NCBI GenBank assembly: GCA_004124475.1
Contig: SCKK01000018.1
Coordinates: 1-57,676 of the forward strand
Source: Fidelibacterota bacterium
GTDB taxonomy: Bacteria; Fidelibacterota; Marinisomatia; Marinisomatales; SCKK01
Direction of reading: 5' to 3'
DNA: 57,676 nucleotides
Shown: positions 17,114 through 26,303 of the stretch, one piece after another
Layout of the letters: the number at the start of each line of letters is the position of its first letter
Position numbering within the stretch: position 1 is the first letter of the stretch
Translations under genes and position numbers: made by a program
The notes under the pieces: model-generated
What the model was told of the DNA's origin: nothing
The model's input: the letters and a program-made list of their open reading frames with translations, nothing else
Database searches by the model: none

Positions 17114-17149
17114 AAAAATGGTATCCACAAGCTGGTGGATACCATTTTT
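17114..17149. terminator. Strong bidirectional terminator
   Basis: AAAAATGGTATCCAC (17114-17128) and its exact reverse complement (17135-17149) enclose AAGCTG. The arms end in T-runs on either strand. It lies five bases after the stop of the response-regulator gene. Confidence 0.85.
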
Positions 17150-17153
17150 GAGA

Positions 17154-18509
17154 TTAATTTCTTTCTATTCCCAGCTCTTTAATCTTTCTCGATAGGTTGG
17201 GTTGGTGCATACCCAGCTTTTCAGCTACAGTACTAATATTCCAGCTATTCTTTTCCAGATGAGCAGTAAGATAACGGATTTCAAATTGTTTTCGGGCGAG
17301 TTTGAAATCCTGTGTTTCAAGCAGATGAGAATCAGATATCCGTGTGCTTATAGCTTGTGATAAAAAAGTGGAAATGTTTTGATCGGTAATTAGATCTGTG
17401 TCTAACAGTATATATAGACGCTCAATCAAGTTCTTTAATTCTCGAACATTTCCCGGGAAAGATTGCCTGTTCAAATATTCTATTGCTTCCTTACTTATTT
17501 TCTTTGTCTCAACATTAAACTCATTAGCAAACTGCTCTAAAAAGTAGTTTATCAAAACCCCGATGTCTCCTTCCCGCTCTCTTAGAGGAGGAATTGTAAT
17601 GGGAACCACATTTAATCGATAATAGAGGTCTTCTCGGAAGGTCCCTTCTTGAATCATCTTTTCTAAATTCTTATGAGTGGCTGCGACTATTCTCACATCA
17701 ATTTCAATAGTTTGGTTACTCCCAACCCGTTCGAACATTCCCTCCTGGATCACCCTGAGTATTTTCGCCTGAGCAGATAGATTCATGTCCCCAATTTCAT
17801 CTAAAAACAGAGTCCCATTGTTGGCAATTTCCAATTTCCCCAACTTTAGTTGATCTGCCCCTGTAAACGCCCCTTTCTCATGACCAAACAGTTCGCTCTC
17901 CACCAATTCGTTGGGAATGGCTGCCGAGTTGAATTTGATGAAGGGTTCTTCTTTCCGACGGCTTTTTTGATGGATTGCATAGGCAACCAATTCTTTCCCC
18001 GTACCACTCTCGCCCCGGATAAGCACCTTTGAATTGGTAGGTGCCACTTTCCTGATAAGTTCCCGCAACTTTTCCATTTGGAGTGACTTCCCTACCAGAC
18101 GGTACTTTGATTCTTCAACCCATTCTCCCTGCTGGATTTTGGTTAAAAGTTTTCTTTTCTCAGCAATATTTCGGATAGCCGTCAATATTTTAGCCATGGA
18201 GAGCGGTTTCTCTAAAAAATCATAAGCGCCTAATTTGACTGCCTCCACCGCTGTCTTAATTCCGCTATGACCGGAAATCATAAGCACCTCCGGACAGGGT
18301 TTCACAGTCTTAATTTTCTTAAACACCTGTATCCCATCAATACCGGGAAGTTTAACATCCAGGATGACGAGGTCAATCCACTGTTGAGATAGAACAGATA
18401 AAGCTTTCTCCCCTGTATTAGTGGTTAGAACCTGGAGGCCTTCGTCCTCCAAAATATTTTTTAACGTTGCACGAATATTTTTTTCGTCATCGACAACTAA
18501 AATCTTCAC
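17154..18509 (-). CDS. NtrC-family sigma-54 response regulator
   Basis: A 451-aa protein. The receiver domain (1-120) has D7, D8, the phosphoacceptor D51 and K101. The AAA+ domain (about 138-370) has Walker A GESGTGKE (166-173), the sigma-54 contact loop GAFTGA (213-218) and Walker B LFLDEIGD (234-241). A Fis-type helix-turn-helix closes the protein (about 405-448, ending PNLSRKIKELGI). When phosphorylated by its kinase it activates sigma-54 promoters. The GTG start at 18509 has AGGAGA upstream. The kinase gene lies 51 bp upstream. Confidence 0.93.
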   Translation of the reverse strand: MKILVVDDEKNIRATLKNILEDEGLQVLTTNTGEKALSVLSQQWIDLVILDVKLPGIDGIQVFKKIKTVKPCPEVLMISGHSGIKTAVEAVKLGAYDFLEKPLSMAKILTAIRNIAEKRKLLTKIQQGEWVEESKYRLVGKSLQMEKLRELIRKVAPTNSKVLIRGESGTGKELVAYAIHQKSRRKEEPFIKFNSAAIPNELVESELFGHEKGAFTGADQLKLGKLEIANNGTLFLDEIGDMNLSAQAKILRVIQEGMFERVGSNQTIEIDVRIVAATHKNLEKMIQEGTFREDLYYRLNVVPITIPPLREREGDIGVLINYFLEQFANEFNVETKKISKEAIEYLNRQSFPGNVRELKNLIERLYILLDTDLITDQNISTFLSQAISTRISDSHLLETQDFKLARKQFEIRYLTAHLEKNSWNISTVAEKLGMHQPNLSRKIKELGIERN

Positions 18510-18560
18510 ACCAAAAATCTCCTGTATGAAAAATATACTCTCATTATTTTACTTCTCTTT

Positions 18561-19757
18561 TTATTCGTCAAAAGTCCTGTTAGGTAAAGAGAGAGTAAAT
18601 GTTGTACCTATCCCCACTTTACTCTTCAATTCAATTGTGCCACCATGTTGTTCTACAATCCTTTTTACAATAGCTAAACCTAATCCTGTCCCTTTTTCGC
18701 GAGTCGAGAAATAAGGATCAAAAATACTCTCCATGTTTTCTGCGGGAATTCCCTCTCCATTATCAGAAATTATAATTTGTACAAGACCATCTATAATCGA
18801 AGTCGATATCTGAATCGAACATCCTTCCCCGGAAGATTGGATTGCATTTTGGATAATGTTAACGAAAACCTGTTTCATTTGCAATCTGTCAGCATGAAAT
18901 GTTGGAATATTATTTAGCGCTTTTAAATGAATGGTTGCCTCGTTCTTATAGGGTAAAATAATCTCATCCAGTTGTTCATTTAGATCATAAGGAGCTAATG
19001 TGGATTCCGGGAGACGTGCAAACTCCGAGAATTCACTTGCCAAAGATTGCAAATTATCAATCTCCTCATGAATAATGGATGTTGTATTATGAAATACTTC
19101 CGCAAATTTCTCTCCACCTGACAGATATTTATGCTCAAGACGCTCTAATGATAATCTTATGGGTGTGAGCGGATTCTTAATTTCATGGGCCATTACCCGA
19201 GCCATCTCACGCCAAACTGCCTCTTTATCTGCCTGGATCAACTTTTCCTTGTTTGACTTAAGCTCAAAGGACATCTGATTAAATGAAACAATGAGATCGT
19301 TCAAAGGAGAAAACTTACTCTCTTTGACCTGTATCCCCCAATTGCCCTTTGAAAGTTCCTCTGTGGCGGTTTGTAAGCGTTGCAGCGGGCGAGAAACCAT
19401 ATTAAATAGAAGAAAGAATAAACATAAAACAGCGGCAACCAGGAACGTGAATATAAATTTAGAATACAAATTGATCTCTTTTTTAAATACTTCTGCGGCC
19501 TCGCTTCTTTGCCATTCCATGGATAACACTGATTCAATGTCTTCTTTAAATTCATCCTTTACATCCGACTCCATACGATTACCGTAATATCCGTATAGAC
19601 GTGTAATCCCACCTTCCACGTCCAATATCTCTACATTTACAGCGTAATCATTAAAACTCTCCAGAAAAAAATAGCGGAAAAATAGAACCGAAACGACAAC
19701 CAGAAATAGTACAAGAAAAACAATTTGAGTTCTAAAAGATGGAATAGGAATCTTCAT
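18561..19757 (-). CDS. NtrY-like sensor histidine kinase
   Basis: A 398-aa membrane kinase. There are two transmembrane segments (about 11-30 and 100-120) enclosing a roughly 70-residue periplasmic sensor, then HAMP (about 120-175), a HisKA dimerisation helix with the phospho-His H191 in MAHEIKNPLTP, and an HATPase domain with IIQNAIQSS (N box), DNGEGIP (G1) and GTGLGLAIV (G2). It should phosphorylate D51 of the downstream NtrC-type regulator. It overlaps the preceding DUF4390-like gene by four bases (ATGA). Confidence 0.92.
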   Translation of the reverse strand: MKIPIPSFRTQIVFLVLFLVVVSVLFFRYFFLESFNDYAVNVEILDVEGGITRLYGYYGNRMESDVKDEFKEDIESVLSMEWQRSEAAEVFKKEINLYSKFIFTFLVAAVLCLFFLLFNMVSRPLQRLQTATEELSKGNWGIQVKESKFSPLNDLIVSFNQMSFELKSNKEKLIQADKEAVWREMARVMAHEIKNPLTPIRLSLERLEHKYLSGGEKFAEVFHNTTSIIHEEIDNLQSLASEFSEFARLPESTLAPYDLNEQLDEIILPYKNEATIHLKALNNIPTFHADRLQMKQVFVNIIQNAIQSSGEGCSIQISTSIIDGLVQIIISDNGEGIPAENMESIFDPYFSTREKGTGLGLAIVKRIVEQHGGTIELKSKVGIGTTFTLSLPNRTFDE

Positions 19758-20299
19758 TCTCTGAAAATGTTTTTGGTAAAGGAATCAGATGATACGGTAG
19801 GCTTGAGACTATTCCAGTAAAACATAAGATTTGTTTTCTCATCCATACCTGGGAGAAATGTTTTACCCATAGAAGCCGTTATTTTAACTTCATAGAGACC
19901 TCTATCTTGTAGTAAATTTTCAGAAATCACGAAATACTCTTCAATTTCTACGATTAGGTTTTTTGCCTCCTCTAGGGTCAATCCATATCTATCTTCTTCG
20001 ATTTCTGATAAATGAACAGTATAGACTTTTTCTATTAATGAAAATCTGATCGAATGATAAAATCCTGTTTCTTGCACTGATTTACCCTTCACTTTGTCCA
20101 ATACCTGCACTATAAAGTTTATCTTCACCTCTTTTCCGGAACTGAAAATCCTATCCAGATCATCAGAAAAGCAATTTGTGAGTTGGGTAGATAAGACTAA
20201 TCGATCACCTCTAGACTTCAAAAGCAGTTCATCAAATTCGGCATTTACACCCAATATTGCCGAATAAAACAGGGAACCAACAGAAATGATGGTTGCCAC
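19754..20299 (-). CDS. DUF4390-like exported protein
   Basis: A 181-aa protein with an N-terminal hydrophobic segment (residues 4-19) and a beta-strand-rich remainder. The strand order and the position directly before an NtrY-type kinase fit DUF4390 proteins, which are found in such operons. It may lie in the periplasm and modulate the sensor. The start used is GTG 20299; the frame runs upstream without a better ATG. It ends in an ATGA overlap with the kinase. Confidence 0.65.
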   Translation of the reverse strand: MATIISVGSLFYSAILGVNAEFDELLLKSRGDRLVLSTQLTNCFSDDLDRIFSSGKEVKINFIVQVLDKVKGKSVQETGFYHSIRFSLIEKVYTVHLSEIEEDRYGLTLEEAKNLIVEIEEYFVISENLLQDRGLYEVKITASMGKTFLPGMDEKTNLMFYWNSLKPTVSSDSFTKNIFRE

Positions 20300-20477
20300 A
20301 ATCTTTTTTGATAGAGCAGAAAACAGACCAGACCCCCCTATTCGAAATTACTCAATAAATTATGGTTTGAGTATTAAAATTAAGAAAGTTGTTTTCTCTT
20401 GGTATTATCTATCTCCTATTAACTCGCTTAAAGTTCTGCAATTCGTCAGGGAGTTTATCAATTTCTTATGAATTGTA

Positions 20478-20524
20478 AAAGTGGTCTGTCAGGGGGTAAT
20501 AATATGCCAAAGACAGACCACTTT
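20478..20524. terminator. Hairpin after the PDZ gene
   Basis: AAAGTGGTCTGTC (20478-20490) pairs exactly with GACAGACCACTTT (20512-20524) around a 21-nt loop. It lies 24 bases past the stop of the minus-strand PDZ gene. Confidence 0.7.
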
Positions 20525-20547
20525 GTTTCGGGGTCTACACCATCAGT

Positions 20548-21804
20548 CTAATATCCAAACCACACTCCTAGGGAATAAGATTGTCCTGATGGCATCGCGG
20601 GGGAATCCCCACCTACAGTAAAATCAAACGACTTTTCTGTCCACTTATCATCAAACACATATGTTCCGAAATAGCCCACAGATCCGTGAATTCCAAACCA
20701 GTTTTTAATTCTAATTAGTAACCCAACTGACGGATGGTAAGCAAAAAAGCTTTTTTCATACTTTACTGAATAATTGTTGGCGTCTCCAATCTTATCCTCC
20801 CAGGAAAAGTCTCCGTCAGACTGGCTTACTTTCAACACTGTACCTCCACCCCCAAGCATAATTCCCATATCAAGAACTACCCTTTTTGTAAAAAGTGCAA
20901 CCTTCTTGGTAACAGTCACGCCACCAAAACCAAAATCCAATTGATATTTTTTTTGTCCAATGATTTGGTCTGTATCGTCCCGAACAGGAGTTTGTTCGTG
21001 TTTACTCAAGCCGGCACCCATTCCCCCAATAAACCATCCTTTTCCAACATTACCCATTCCACCACCCCCGAGAACTATGAGATTCCCATCAAAGGCTTTC
21101 CCAAATCCATTACTTTGAAGGTAACTGTTAATACCGGCAAAATCAAAATCGATATAGACTGGTTCGAAGCTGCCACCTCCGTAACCTGGGGACAATTTTT
21201 TCTTCTTACCACTGATCTCGGCAACTTCTTCCGAAAGCTCCTCCGGTGGATAAAAAGTAAAACTGGTTGTCAATACCTTTTCATCCCGGAAATATTTGAT
21301 CTCTACCAAATCACCAAGATGCTTACTATTTCTCATTCGTAAAAGGTGATCTTCATACAATACCTTCTCACCGTCAAACTCCATGATTATGTCTCCTTCC
21401 CTCAATCCAGCCCGATCCCCATTTCCTCCTCTTATCACACCATCAATCAAAACTCCATAGTTTTCTGGATAGTGCATTTCATACACGTCCTCAAAATCAA
21501 GATCATTCAGATAAAGGCCAAATCGCGGTGAAGATTTGTAACCCTTTTGATTTCCTGAAAATAGAATTGGGGGTATGGGCGGTATTGGTTTTCCCTCTTC
21601 TACTGATTGTTCTACTTGTTCTCCCCATTCTTCCATTTCTTCACCCCACTGTTCAAGGCGTTCACCAATGTTCTCTAATCCATCCTCTAAATCGTCTTTC
21701 TCTTCTTCCTGAGCAAGACCATTAACCGGAATAAGGATTAATCCAACTGTGAGAGAATAGATTAATATATCTACCAATCGAATGTGTTTCATGTTTCGTA
21801 TCAT
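20548..21804 (-). CDS. Exported PDZ-domain protein with C-terminal beta domain
   Basis: A 418-aa protein with a signal peptide (ending NGLAQ). A strongly acidic coiled segment of heptad-like E/L/W repeats follows (about 35-70), then a PDZ domain (about 95-190, with GGNGDRAGLREGDIIMEFDGEKV). The C-terminal half is Gly-rich and strand-rich (GFGGVTVTKK, FGIHGSVGYFG) and may form a barrel or a surface lattice. No protease domain is present, so the PDZ is a binding module. I start at ATG 21804, nine bases after AAAGGAG. It lies next to the NtrC operon but is separately terminated. Confidence 0.75.
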   Translation of the reverse strand: MIRNMKHIRLVDILIYSLTVGLILIPVNGLAQEEEKDDLEDGLENIGERLEQWGEEMEEWGEQVEQSVEEGKPIPPIPPILFSGNQKGYKSSPRFGLYLNDLDFEDVYEMHYPENYGVLIDGVIRGGNGDRAGLREGDIIMEFDGEKVLYEDHLLRMRNSKHLGDLVEIKYFRDEKVLTTSFTFYPPEELSEEVAEISGKKKKLSPGYGGGSFEPVYIDFDFAGINSYLQSNGFGKAFDGNLIVLGGGGMGNVGKGWFIGGMGAGLSKHEQTPVRDDTDQIIGQKKYQLDFGFGGVTVTKKVALFTKRVVLDMGIMLGGGGTVLKVSQSDGDFSWEDKIGDANNYSVKYEKSFFAYHPSVGLLIRIKNWFGIHGSVGYFGTYVFDDKWTEKSFDFTVGGDSPAMPSGQSYSLGVWFGY

Positions 21805-21864
21805 GTTCATTTCTCCTTTATCTGTTTTGAATTTGTCGGAACTACTTTTTCAGTTTTCTATATT

Positions 21865-21951
21865 TTACAGAATCATCAAGGGTATTAGTGTAAATGCAAT
21901 AAATACACAAGGGATAATCCAATGAGTTTCTAATTTTCTGTTTCTAATCAT
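21865..21951 (-). CDS. 28-aa membrane micropeptide upstream of the PDZ gene
   Basis: ATG 21949-21951 opens 28 codons: a basic start MIRNRKLETHW followed by a hydrophobic helix to the end (IIPCVFIAFTLIPLMIL). AAAGGA lies about eight bases upstream. It ends 60 bases before the PDZ gene. The shape is that of a small single-pass protein, but there is no homology support. Confidence 0.35.
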   Translation of the reverse strand: MIRNRKLETHWIIPCVFIAFTLIPLMIL

Positions 21952-21999
21952 TTTTTTTCCTTTCTTTTCATGATGTTTATAATTTCAATTCATCTATCC

Positions 22000-22015
22000 T
22001 CAATAATTGTGCCAA
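22000..22015 (-). promoter_or_regulatory. Possible sigma-54 promoter
   Basis: On the minus strand TTTGGCACAATTATTGAGG resembles the sigma-54 consensus TGGCAC-N5-TTGC. The -24 GG is intact but the -12 element is GA instead of GC, which weakens the match. It sits about 50 bases upstream of the 28-aa frame and would drive it and the PDZ gene. Confidence 0.25.
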
Positions 22016-22202
22016 ACAAGACTATGGGATTGATAACGTGCGTATATTAATATAGTTATAAATTATTATTCAATATACAACAAAAACAAAACCATATCAA
22101 TATGATATAATTTTAGAGTTTTTTATATACCTAAGAAAGAGTATTAGATTTCAGAAATTTTGGGTGTCATCAAAGCAATATAATTGGATATCCCGGAAAT
22201 CA

Positions 22203-22240
22203 AAAATGTCCTCCGTTAACTAACGGAAGGCATCCATTTT
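22203..22240. terminator. Hairpin after the TonB operon
   Basis: AAAATG pairs with CATTTT and an inner TCCGTTA pairs with TAACGGA. It lies just past the tonB stop on the minus strand, so it probably ends the exb-ton operon transcript. Confidence 0.6.
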
Positions 22241-22262
22241 AAAGCCAAACCTTTTTGAGGGA

Positions 22263-22907
22263 TTACCCCTTAAGCCGGAAATTCACAGGGATAGAAATCC
22301 AGACACCCACAGCACGATCTCTCTGTTTAGCAGGTTGAAATCTTGTCTTCTTGATTGCGGTTATAGCGGCTTCATTGAGACCTGTATTGGGAATTCCTTT
22401 CAACACAATGGTCTCTTTAACTATTCCTTTTTTGTCCACAAAGGCCTGAATGACTACGGTTCCTTCAATTCCAGCCTCCTGTGCAATCTCAGGGTAGATG
22501 ATATTTCTTTGGATTGCGCTATACCCACCTATGGGAACAGGAGGGTCGTCATAAGGAATAAATTTAACCCGGGGTCCTTCTTCCGGAGGGGGGGGTGCAT
22601 CCCACGTTTCAAACGCATCAAACACTGTCTCTTCAATAGTGATATCATCCTCAAAATCCTCGCTCTCAGATTCAACAGGAATGGAAGGTCTTGAAGGGGG
22701 CGGTGGCAGTTCAAACTGCTGCGTCTGGGGAATGTCAAACTGCTCAATATCAATACGTATTTCTTTTTCAATAAATTCTTTCACGCCAAACCTTGGAAAG
22801 GCAGCAACTAAAACAATAAGCGTAAGAAGACTGATTAGCAGAGATACTCGGATCACTATGGGATACCGAAGTTTCAAAGAAACACCAGGATCTTTTCGGA
22901 TTATCAT
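22263..22907 (-). CDS. tonB: TonB energy transducer
   Basis: A 214-aa protein. A cytoplasmic N-terminus precedes one membrane helix (about 16-36), then a Pro-rich linker (LPPPPSRPS, APPPPEEGP) spans the periplasm, and the C-terminal TonB domain (about 135-214) has GIEGTVVIQAFVDKKG and ends FRLKG. It carries proton-motive energy from ExbB/ExbD to outer-membrane receptors; the window has two such receptors (37669 and 42023). It starts two bases after the ExbD stop. A relic of a second TonB tail lies at 17018. Confidence 0.92.
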   Translation of the reverse strand: MIIRKDPGVSLKLRYPIVIRVSLLISLLTLIVLVAAFPRFGVKEFIEKEIRIDIEQFDIPQTQQFELPPPPSRPSIPVESESEDFEDDITIEETVFDAFETWDAPPPPEEGPRVKFIPYDDPPVPIGGYSAIQRNIIYPEIAQEAGIEGTVVIQAFVDKKGIVKETIVLKGIPNTGLNEAAITAIKKTRFQPAKQRDRAVGVWISIPVNFRLKG

Positions 22908-22909
22908 GA

Positions 22910-23320
22910 TCAGTAGACCGCTGTTTTGGTAGAATAATTAATTTTTAATGCGTCTGCCTCTCGAAGTTCTGTATGCATATCGTTAATATGTCCCATAGTG
23001 ACATGTTTGTCAGCCTTCAGTGAAACGATTAACTGCGGATCTTCTGCTCGTTTCTTATACATAACATGACGAACATTTCCCATAGGAATAATTTTGTCAT
23101 CAACAGAAATCATCCCATCTTTAGACAGAAAAATATGTGAAACATGGCGTTTTGTTTCCAGTTTTTCGATCTGTTTTGCTTGAGGCAGCAGTACTGGTAA
23201 TCCCTCGTACTCCCTCATTACAGTAGTTACCATAAAGAATATTAAAAGCATAAAAATAATATCAGGCATGGACGCTGTTGGAATCTCGCTGGATACTTTG
23301 GTTTTTGATTCAAACTTCAT
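22910..23320 (-). CDS. exbD: ExbD/TolR-family biopolymer transport protein
   Basis: A 136-aa protein with a cytoplasmic start (KFESKTKVSSEIP), one membrane helix with the essential Asp (MPDIIFMLLIFFMVT, D near 19), and a periplasmic domain. ExbD works with ExbB as a proton channel. The ATG shares one base with the TAA of the previous exbD (TAATG), which indicates coupled translation. Confidence 0.9.
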   Translation of the reverse strand: MKFESKTKVSSEIPTASMPDIIFMLLIFFMVTTVMREYEGLPVLLPQAKQIEKLETKRHVSHIFLSKDGMISVDDKIIPMGNVRHVMYKKRAEDPQLIVSLKADKHVTMGHINDMHTELREADALKINYSTKTAVY

Positions 23321-23712
23321 TACTGACTTGGCTCCGCTATGGATATACGGGTGGCTTTTGCCTGCTTTAATTGATCCAGCACATCAATATAGACTTGATA
23401 TTTGGTTCTGGGATGAGTTTTTACGGAAATAATCAATTTATCGTTAGCTGCGATTTTTGATTCCACAATGCGTTTAATATCCCTAGTCTGGACGGGTTCA
23501 TTATCTAACAATATTTTCCCCTGAGCATTTATTAGAAGATTTGAGATATTCTTTTTCGACACCTCCACCTCAGCGCCCGGTGGAGGAAGTATTATTCCCA
23601 ACCCTTTGTCCATATCAATGGTAGTTGTCACCAAAAAAAAGATAAGGAGAAGAAAGGCGATATCCGCCATGGAAGCAGTAGGAATAACACCAGCATGCAT
23701 TCTTCTTTTCAT
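23320..23712 (-). CDS. exbD: ExbD/TolR-family protein (second paralogue)
   Basis: A 130-aa paralogue of the following gene. The membrane helix is SMADIAFLLLIFFLVTT with the conserved Asp near 18, followed by a periplasmic domain ending ATRISIAEPSQ. Two different ExbD proteins per operon are common in the FCB group and may give different channel assemblies. It follows exbB after 31 bp. Confidence 0.9.
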   Translation of the reverse strand: MKRRMHAGVIPTASMADIAFLLLIFFLVTTTIDMDKGLGIILPPPGAEVEVSKKNISNLLINAQGKILLDNEPVQTRDIKRIVESKIAANDKLIISVKTHPRTKYQVYIDVLDQLKQAKATRISIAEPSQ

Positions 23713-23743
23713 ACCTCAGACCAGATTTTTTCTTTGAAGATAT

Positions 23744-24373
23744 CTATCCTTTCAATTTCCCGGATGATTCCAATGCAACCAACTCATCGATGAGCAATAC
23801 AGAGTTTTCTTCCATATCGATGATGAGCTTGTCCACGCGGGAAATTAGGTAATTCTGGATAGTCTGAATAAGAATGGCCACTACTAACCCAAACAGAGTG
23901 GTTAGCAGCGCCACGGAAATACCTCCCGCCACAACGGCAGGGGAGATGTCGTTGGCAGCCTTGATGTCTTCGAAAGCCTGAATCATACCCCAGACCGTTC
24001 CTGTGAATCCAAGCATAGGGGCCAAGGTTATGACCGTACTGAGCCACACCATGTTTTTCTCCAGAAAAGCCATTTCGATAATACCTGCATTTTCGATGCC
24101 CTTTTCCACGGCATCAATCCCTCTACTCACCCGGGATAGTCCCGCATGCAAGACCTCAGCCACAGGCCCCCGAGTCTTGCTGCAGCACTCAACTGCAGCT
24201 TCATATCCCTCATCATGGAGCGCCGTTCGAACTTTACTCATGAATTTCCCTGTGTCCACATGTGCTTTATACAATGTGTACAGCCGCTCAAAACTAAATC
24301 CAAGACCAAAGATCATCAGAATCAGAATCGGCCACATAAACCCTCCACCATCGTGGAATAACTGAATCAGCAT
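23744..24373 (-). CDS. exbB: ExbB/TolQ/MotA-family proton channel subunit
   Basis: A 209-aa inner-membrane protein with three hydrophobic helices (about 12-30, 110-135 and 150-175). The last pair has the family signature MLGFTGTVWGMIQAF and ISVALLTTLFGLVVAI. It forms the proton channel with the two ExbD proteins and drives TonB. Start ATG 24373 has AGGAGG upstream. It is the first gene of the operon exbB-exbD-exbD-tonB. Confidence 0.92.
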   Translation of the reverse strand: MLIQLFHDGGGFMWPILILMIFGLGFSFERLYTLYKAHVDTGKFMSKVRTALHDEGYEAAVECCSKTRGPVAEVLHAGLSRVSRGIDAVEKGIENAGIIEMAFLEKNMVWLSTVITLAPMLGFTGTVWGMIQAFEDIKAANDISPAVVAGGISVALLTTLFGLVVAILIQTIQNYLISRVDKLIIDMEENSVLLIDELVALESSGKLKG

Positions 24374-24483
24374 AAGTCTATTTCCTCCTAATTATTTTTT
24401 ATCACTACAACGGGATCGAAAATAACAAATCCCGCCTGTAAAGTCAATGACCCATTAGATGAAAACCTATATTTCTATTCTTA

Positions 24484-26070
24484 TTAAGGATGGTGTAGAA
24501 ATGCCCGCGCCTCATCAAAGCTTTCCATGGCTACTTTAACCTGGTTGTCTCCCGCCACATGAACCTGATAAAATGCTTGCCTCCCCCAGAGAGAGCCTGC
24601 AATTTCAGCCTTGAGATAATTTCTAAGATAATCCAAATCTCTTTCTACCTCCTCCATGTCAAATTCAATATCTGAATCACGGACGTAGCCAAAAAATTCC
24701 ACCAACATATTATCCGTAATCTGAAATTCTGTTTTGAATTCAGCCAATGTACTCCACATATCCCGAAGCTCAGATGCTTTATTATTTCCCCAATTGAAGG
24801 TGAACCTATTGCTATGCCCTATTACCCTGGACGTTGCTATTGTGTAGTTTGATTGGGGTATGTACAGGTCAGGTTTAATGCCGCCACCTCCATGAACTAC
24901 ACGACCCGATTTGGTGGTGTATGCTGGAGCGCTTGCCATTAAGGAATCCAGAGTTACCACACGGTTTTCATCCGTCAATTCATGATAGTATGCACTGGTA
25001 CCATTTTGATAGGGTCTTTGGATCAGTCGCCCGCTTGGCGTATAATATCTGGAGATGGTGACACGTAGAGCTGAGCCATCATTCAGCATCCACTGTCGTT
25101 GGACAAGTCCTTTGCCAAAAGTTGTTTCTCCAGCGATAATTCCTCTATCCAGGTCCTGTATAGCCCCTGATACAATTTCACTGGCACTGGCAGACCACCT
25201 GTTCACCAGAATAATCAGTGCAAAATCTTCATTCCCAACCTGAGGGTTAGCCAAGTACACTTCTCTCGTATCCGGCCTCCGACCTAACGTGTAGACTAAA
25301 GTGTCTTCTGTAGTAATAAATTGATCCACCACTTCCACCGCCTGAGAGAGATATCCACCGCCATTCGTTCTAAGATCAAAGATAAGTTGGGTCATGCCTT
25401 CAGACAGAAGACTTTCTATGGAAGTCCTAACCTCTTTCCCAGTGGTTGAAGAAAATCGGTTCAGGTCGATGTATCCTGTCTCATCGTCAATCATAAAGGA
25501 AACCGTCACACTTCTAATGGGAATTTCATCCCGGATAATCTCAACAGGAAACGGTTTCTCAAGCCCCCGGCGACGGACAGTAATATTTACTTTCGTCCCT
25601 TTTCGTCCTCTGAGCTTTTTAAAGACCTCATCCTTTGTGATCTTATAAGCGCTGATACCCTCAATCTCAATAATCTGATCCCCGGGCTGCAAACCGGCAC
25701 GGTCAGAAGGCGAACCTGCAATCGGTGAAATAACCGTGATGTACCCACCCAGGATATCAAATTCAATACCGATACCATCAAACTTCCCGTGGAAGACTTC
25801 GTTAATAGACTCGATCCGCTCTTTGGGAATGTATGCTGAATGAGGATCAAGCTTCTCAAGGAGACCGTGAAAAGCTCCATCCAGAACATCGTCCCAATCT
25901 ACCTTCTCCACATAATTTTCGTTAATGAGAGCAATTACCTGGTTCAAAACCTGAATTTTTTCGTAGATATTGGTTGCTTTTGAGTAAAGGGACGGACATA
26001 CAAAAGGCAGGCTTGTTCCTAATAGAATTAGAATAAAGGAACTAACTATCAATTTTTTCTTTTTCGACAT
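24484..26070 (-). CDS. S41 C-terminal processing protease (CtpA type)
   Basis: A 528-aa protein with an N-terminal signal or anchor (residues 7-25), a PDZ domain (about 95-180, with AGSPSDRAGLQPGDQIIEI) and a tail-specific protease domain. The Ser/Lys pair is S295 in SASASEIV and K320 in TFGKGLVQ. The oxyanion loop DLRTNGGGYL is present. About 150 C-terminal residues follow the protease core. Such enzymes cut C-termini of exported or misfolded proteins in the periplasm. It is separated by about 110 bp from exbB and may be a separate unit. Confidence 0.92.
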   Translation of the reverse strand: MSKKKKLIVSSFILILLGTSLPFVCPSLYSKATNIYEKIQVLNQVIALINENYVEKVDWDDVLDGAFHGLLEKLDPHSAYIPKERIESINEVFHGKFDGIGIEFDILGGYITVISPIAGSPSDRAGLQPGDQIIEIEGISAYKITKDEVFKKLRGRKGTKVNITVRRRGLEKPFPVEIIRDEIPIRSVTVSFMIDDETGYIDLNRFSSTTGKEVRTSIESLLSEGMTQLIFDLRTNGGGYLSQAVEVVDQFITTEDTLVYTLGRRPDTREVYLANPQVGNEDFALIILVNRWSASASEIVSGAIQDLDRGIIAGETTFGKGLVQRQWMLNDGSALRVTISRYYTPSGRLIQRPYQNGTSAYYHELTDENRVVTLDSLMASAPAYTTKSGRVVHGGGGIKPDLYIPQSNYTIATSRVIGHSNRFTFNWGNNKASELRDMWSTLAEFKTEFQITDNMLVEFFGYVRDSDIEFDMEEVERDLDYLRNYLKAEIAGSLWGRQAFYQVHVAGDNQVKVAMESFDEARAFLHHP

Positions 26071-26303
26071 TTTTATTTTATATCTCTCAAATTATACTGA
26101 GTTCCATCACCTTTCTATCGAAATTCTCTCCCAAAGGGATCCCTATGGGATGGGACAAAGTTTCTCACAGACAAGACTGATGATTGGTTAGTCGTTAACG
26201 GTCACCCCGAAGCTTCGAGACTCAGCCCTATTTAATTCACTCCCCTGACCCCGACTTGTTGGGGGGACGTAGCTATGTTCTTTAACACTGGGGTGGAATC
26301 AGG
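26071..26303. other. Intergenic region with dispersed repeat
   Basis: It contains CCCCGAAGCTTCG near 26203 and GGACGTAGCTATGTTCTTTA near 26267. The second motif recurs at about 28385 next to another CCGAAGCTTCG. No gene is seen. Confidence 0.55.
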
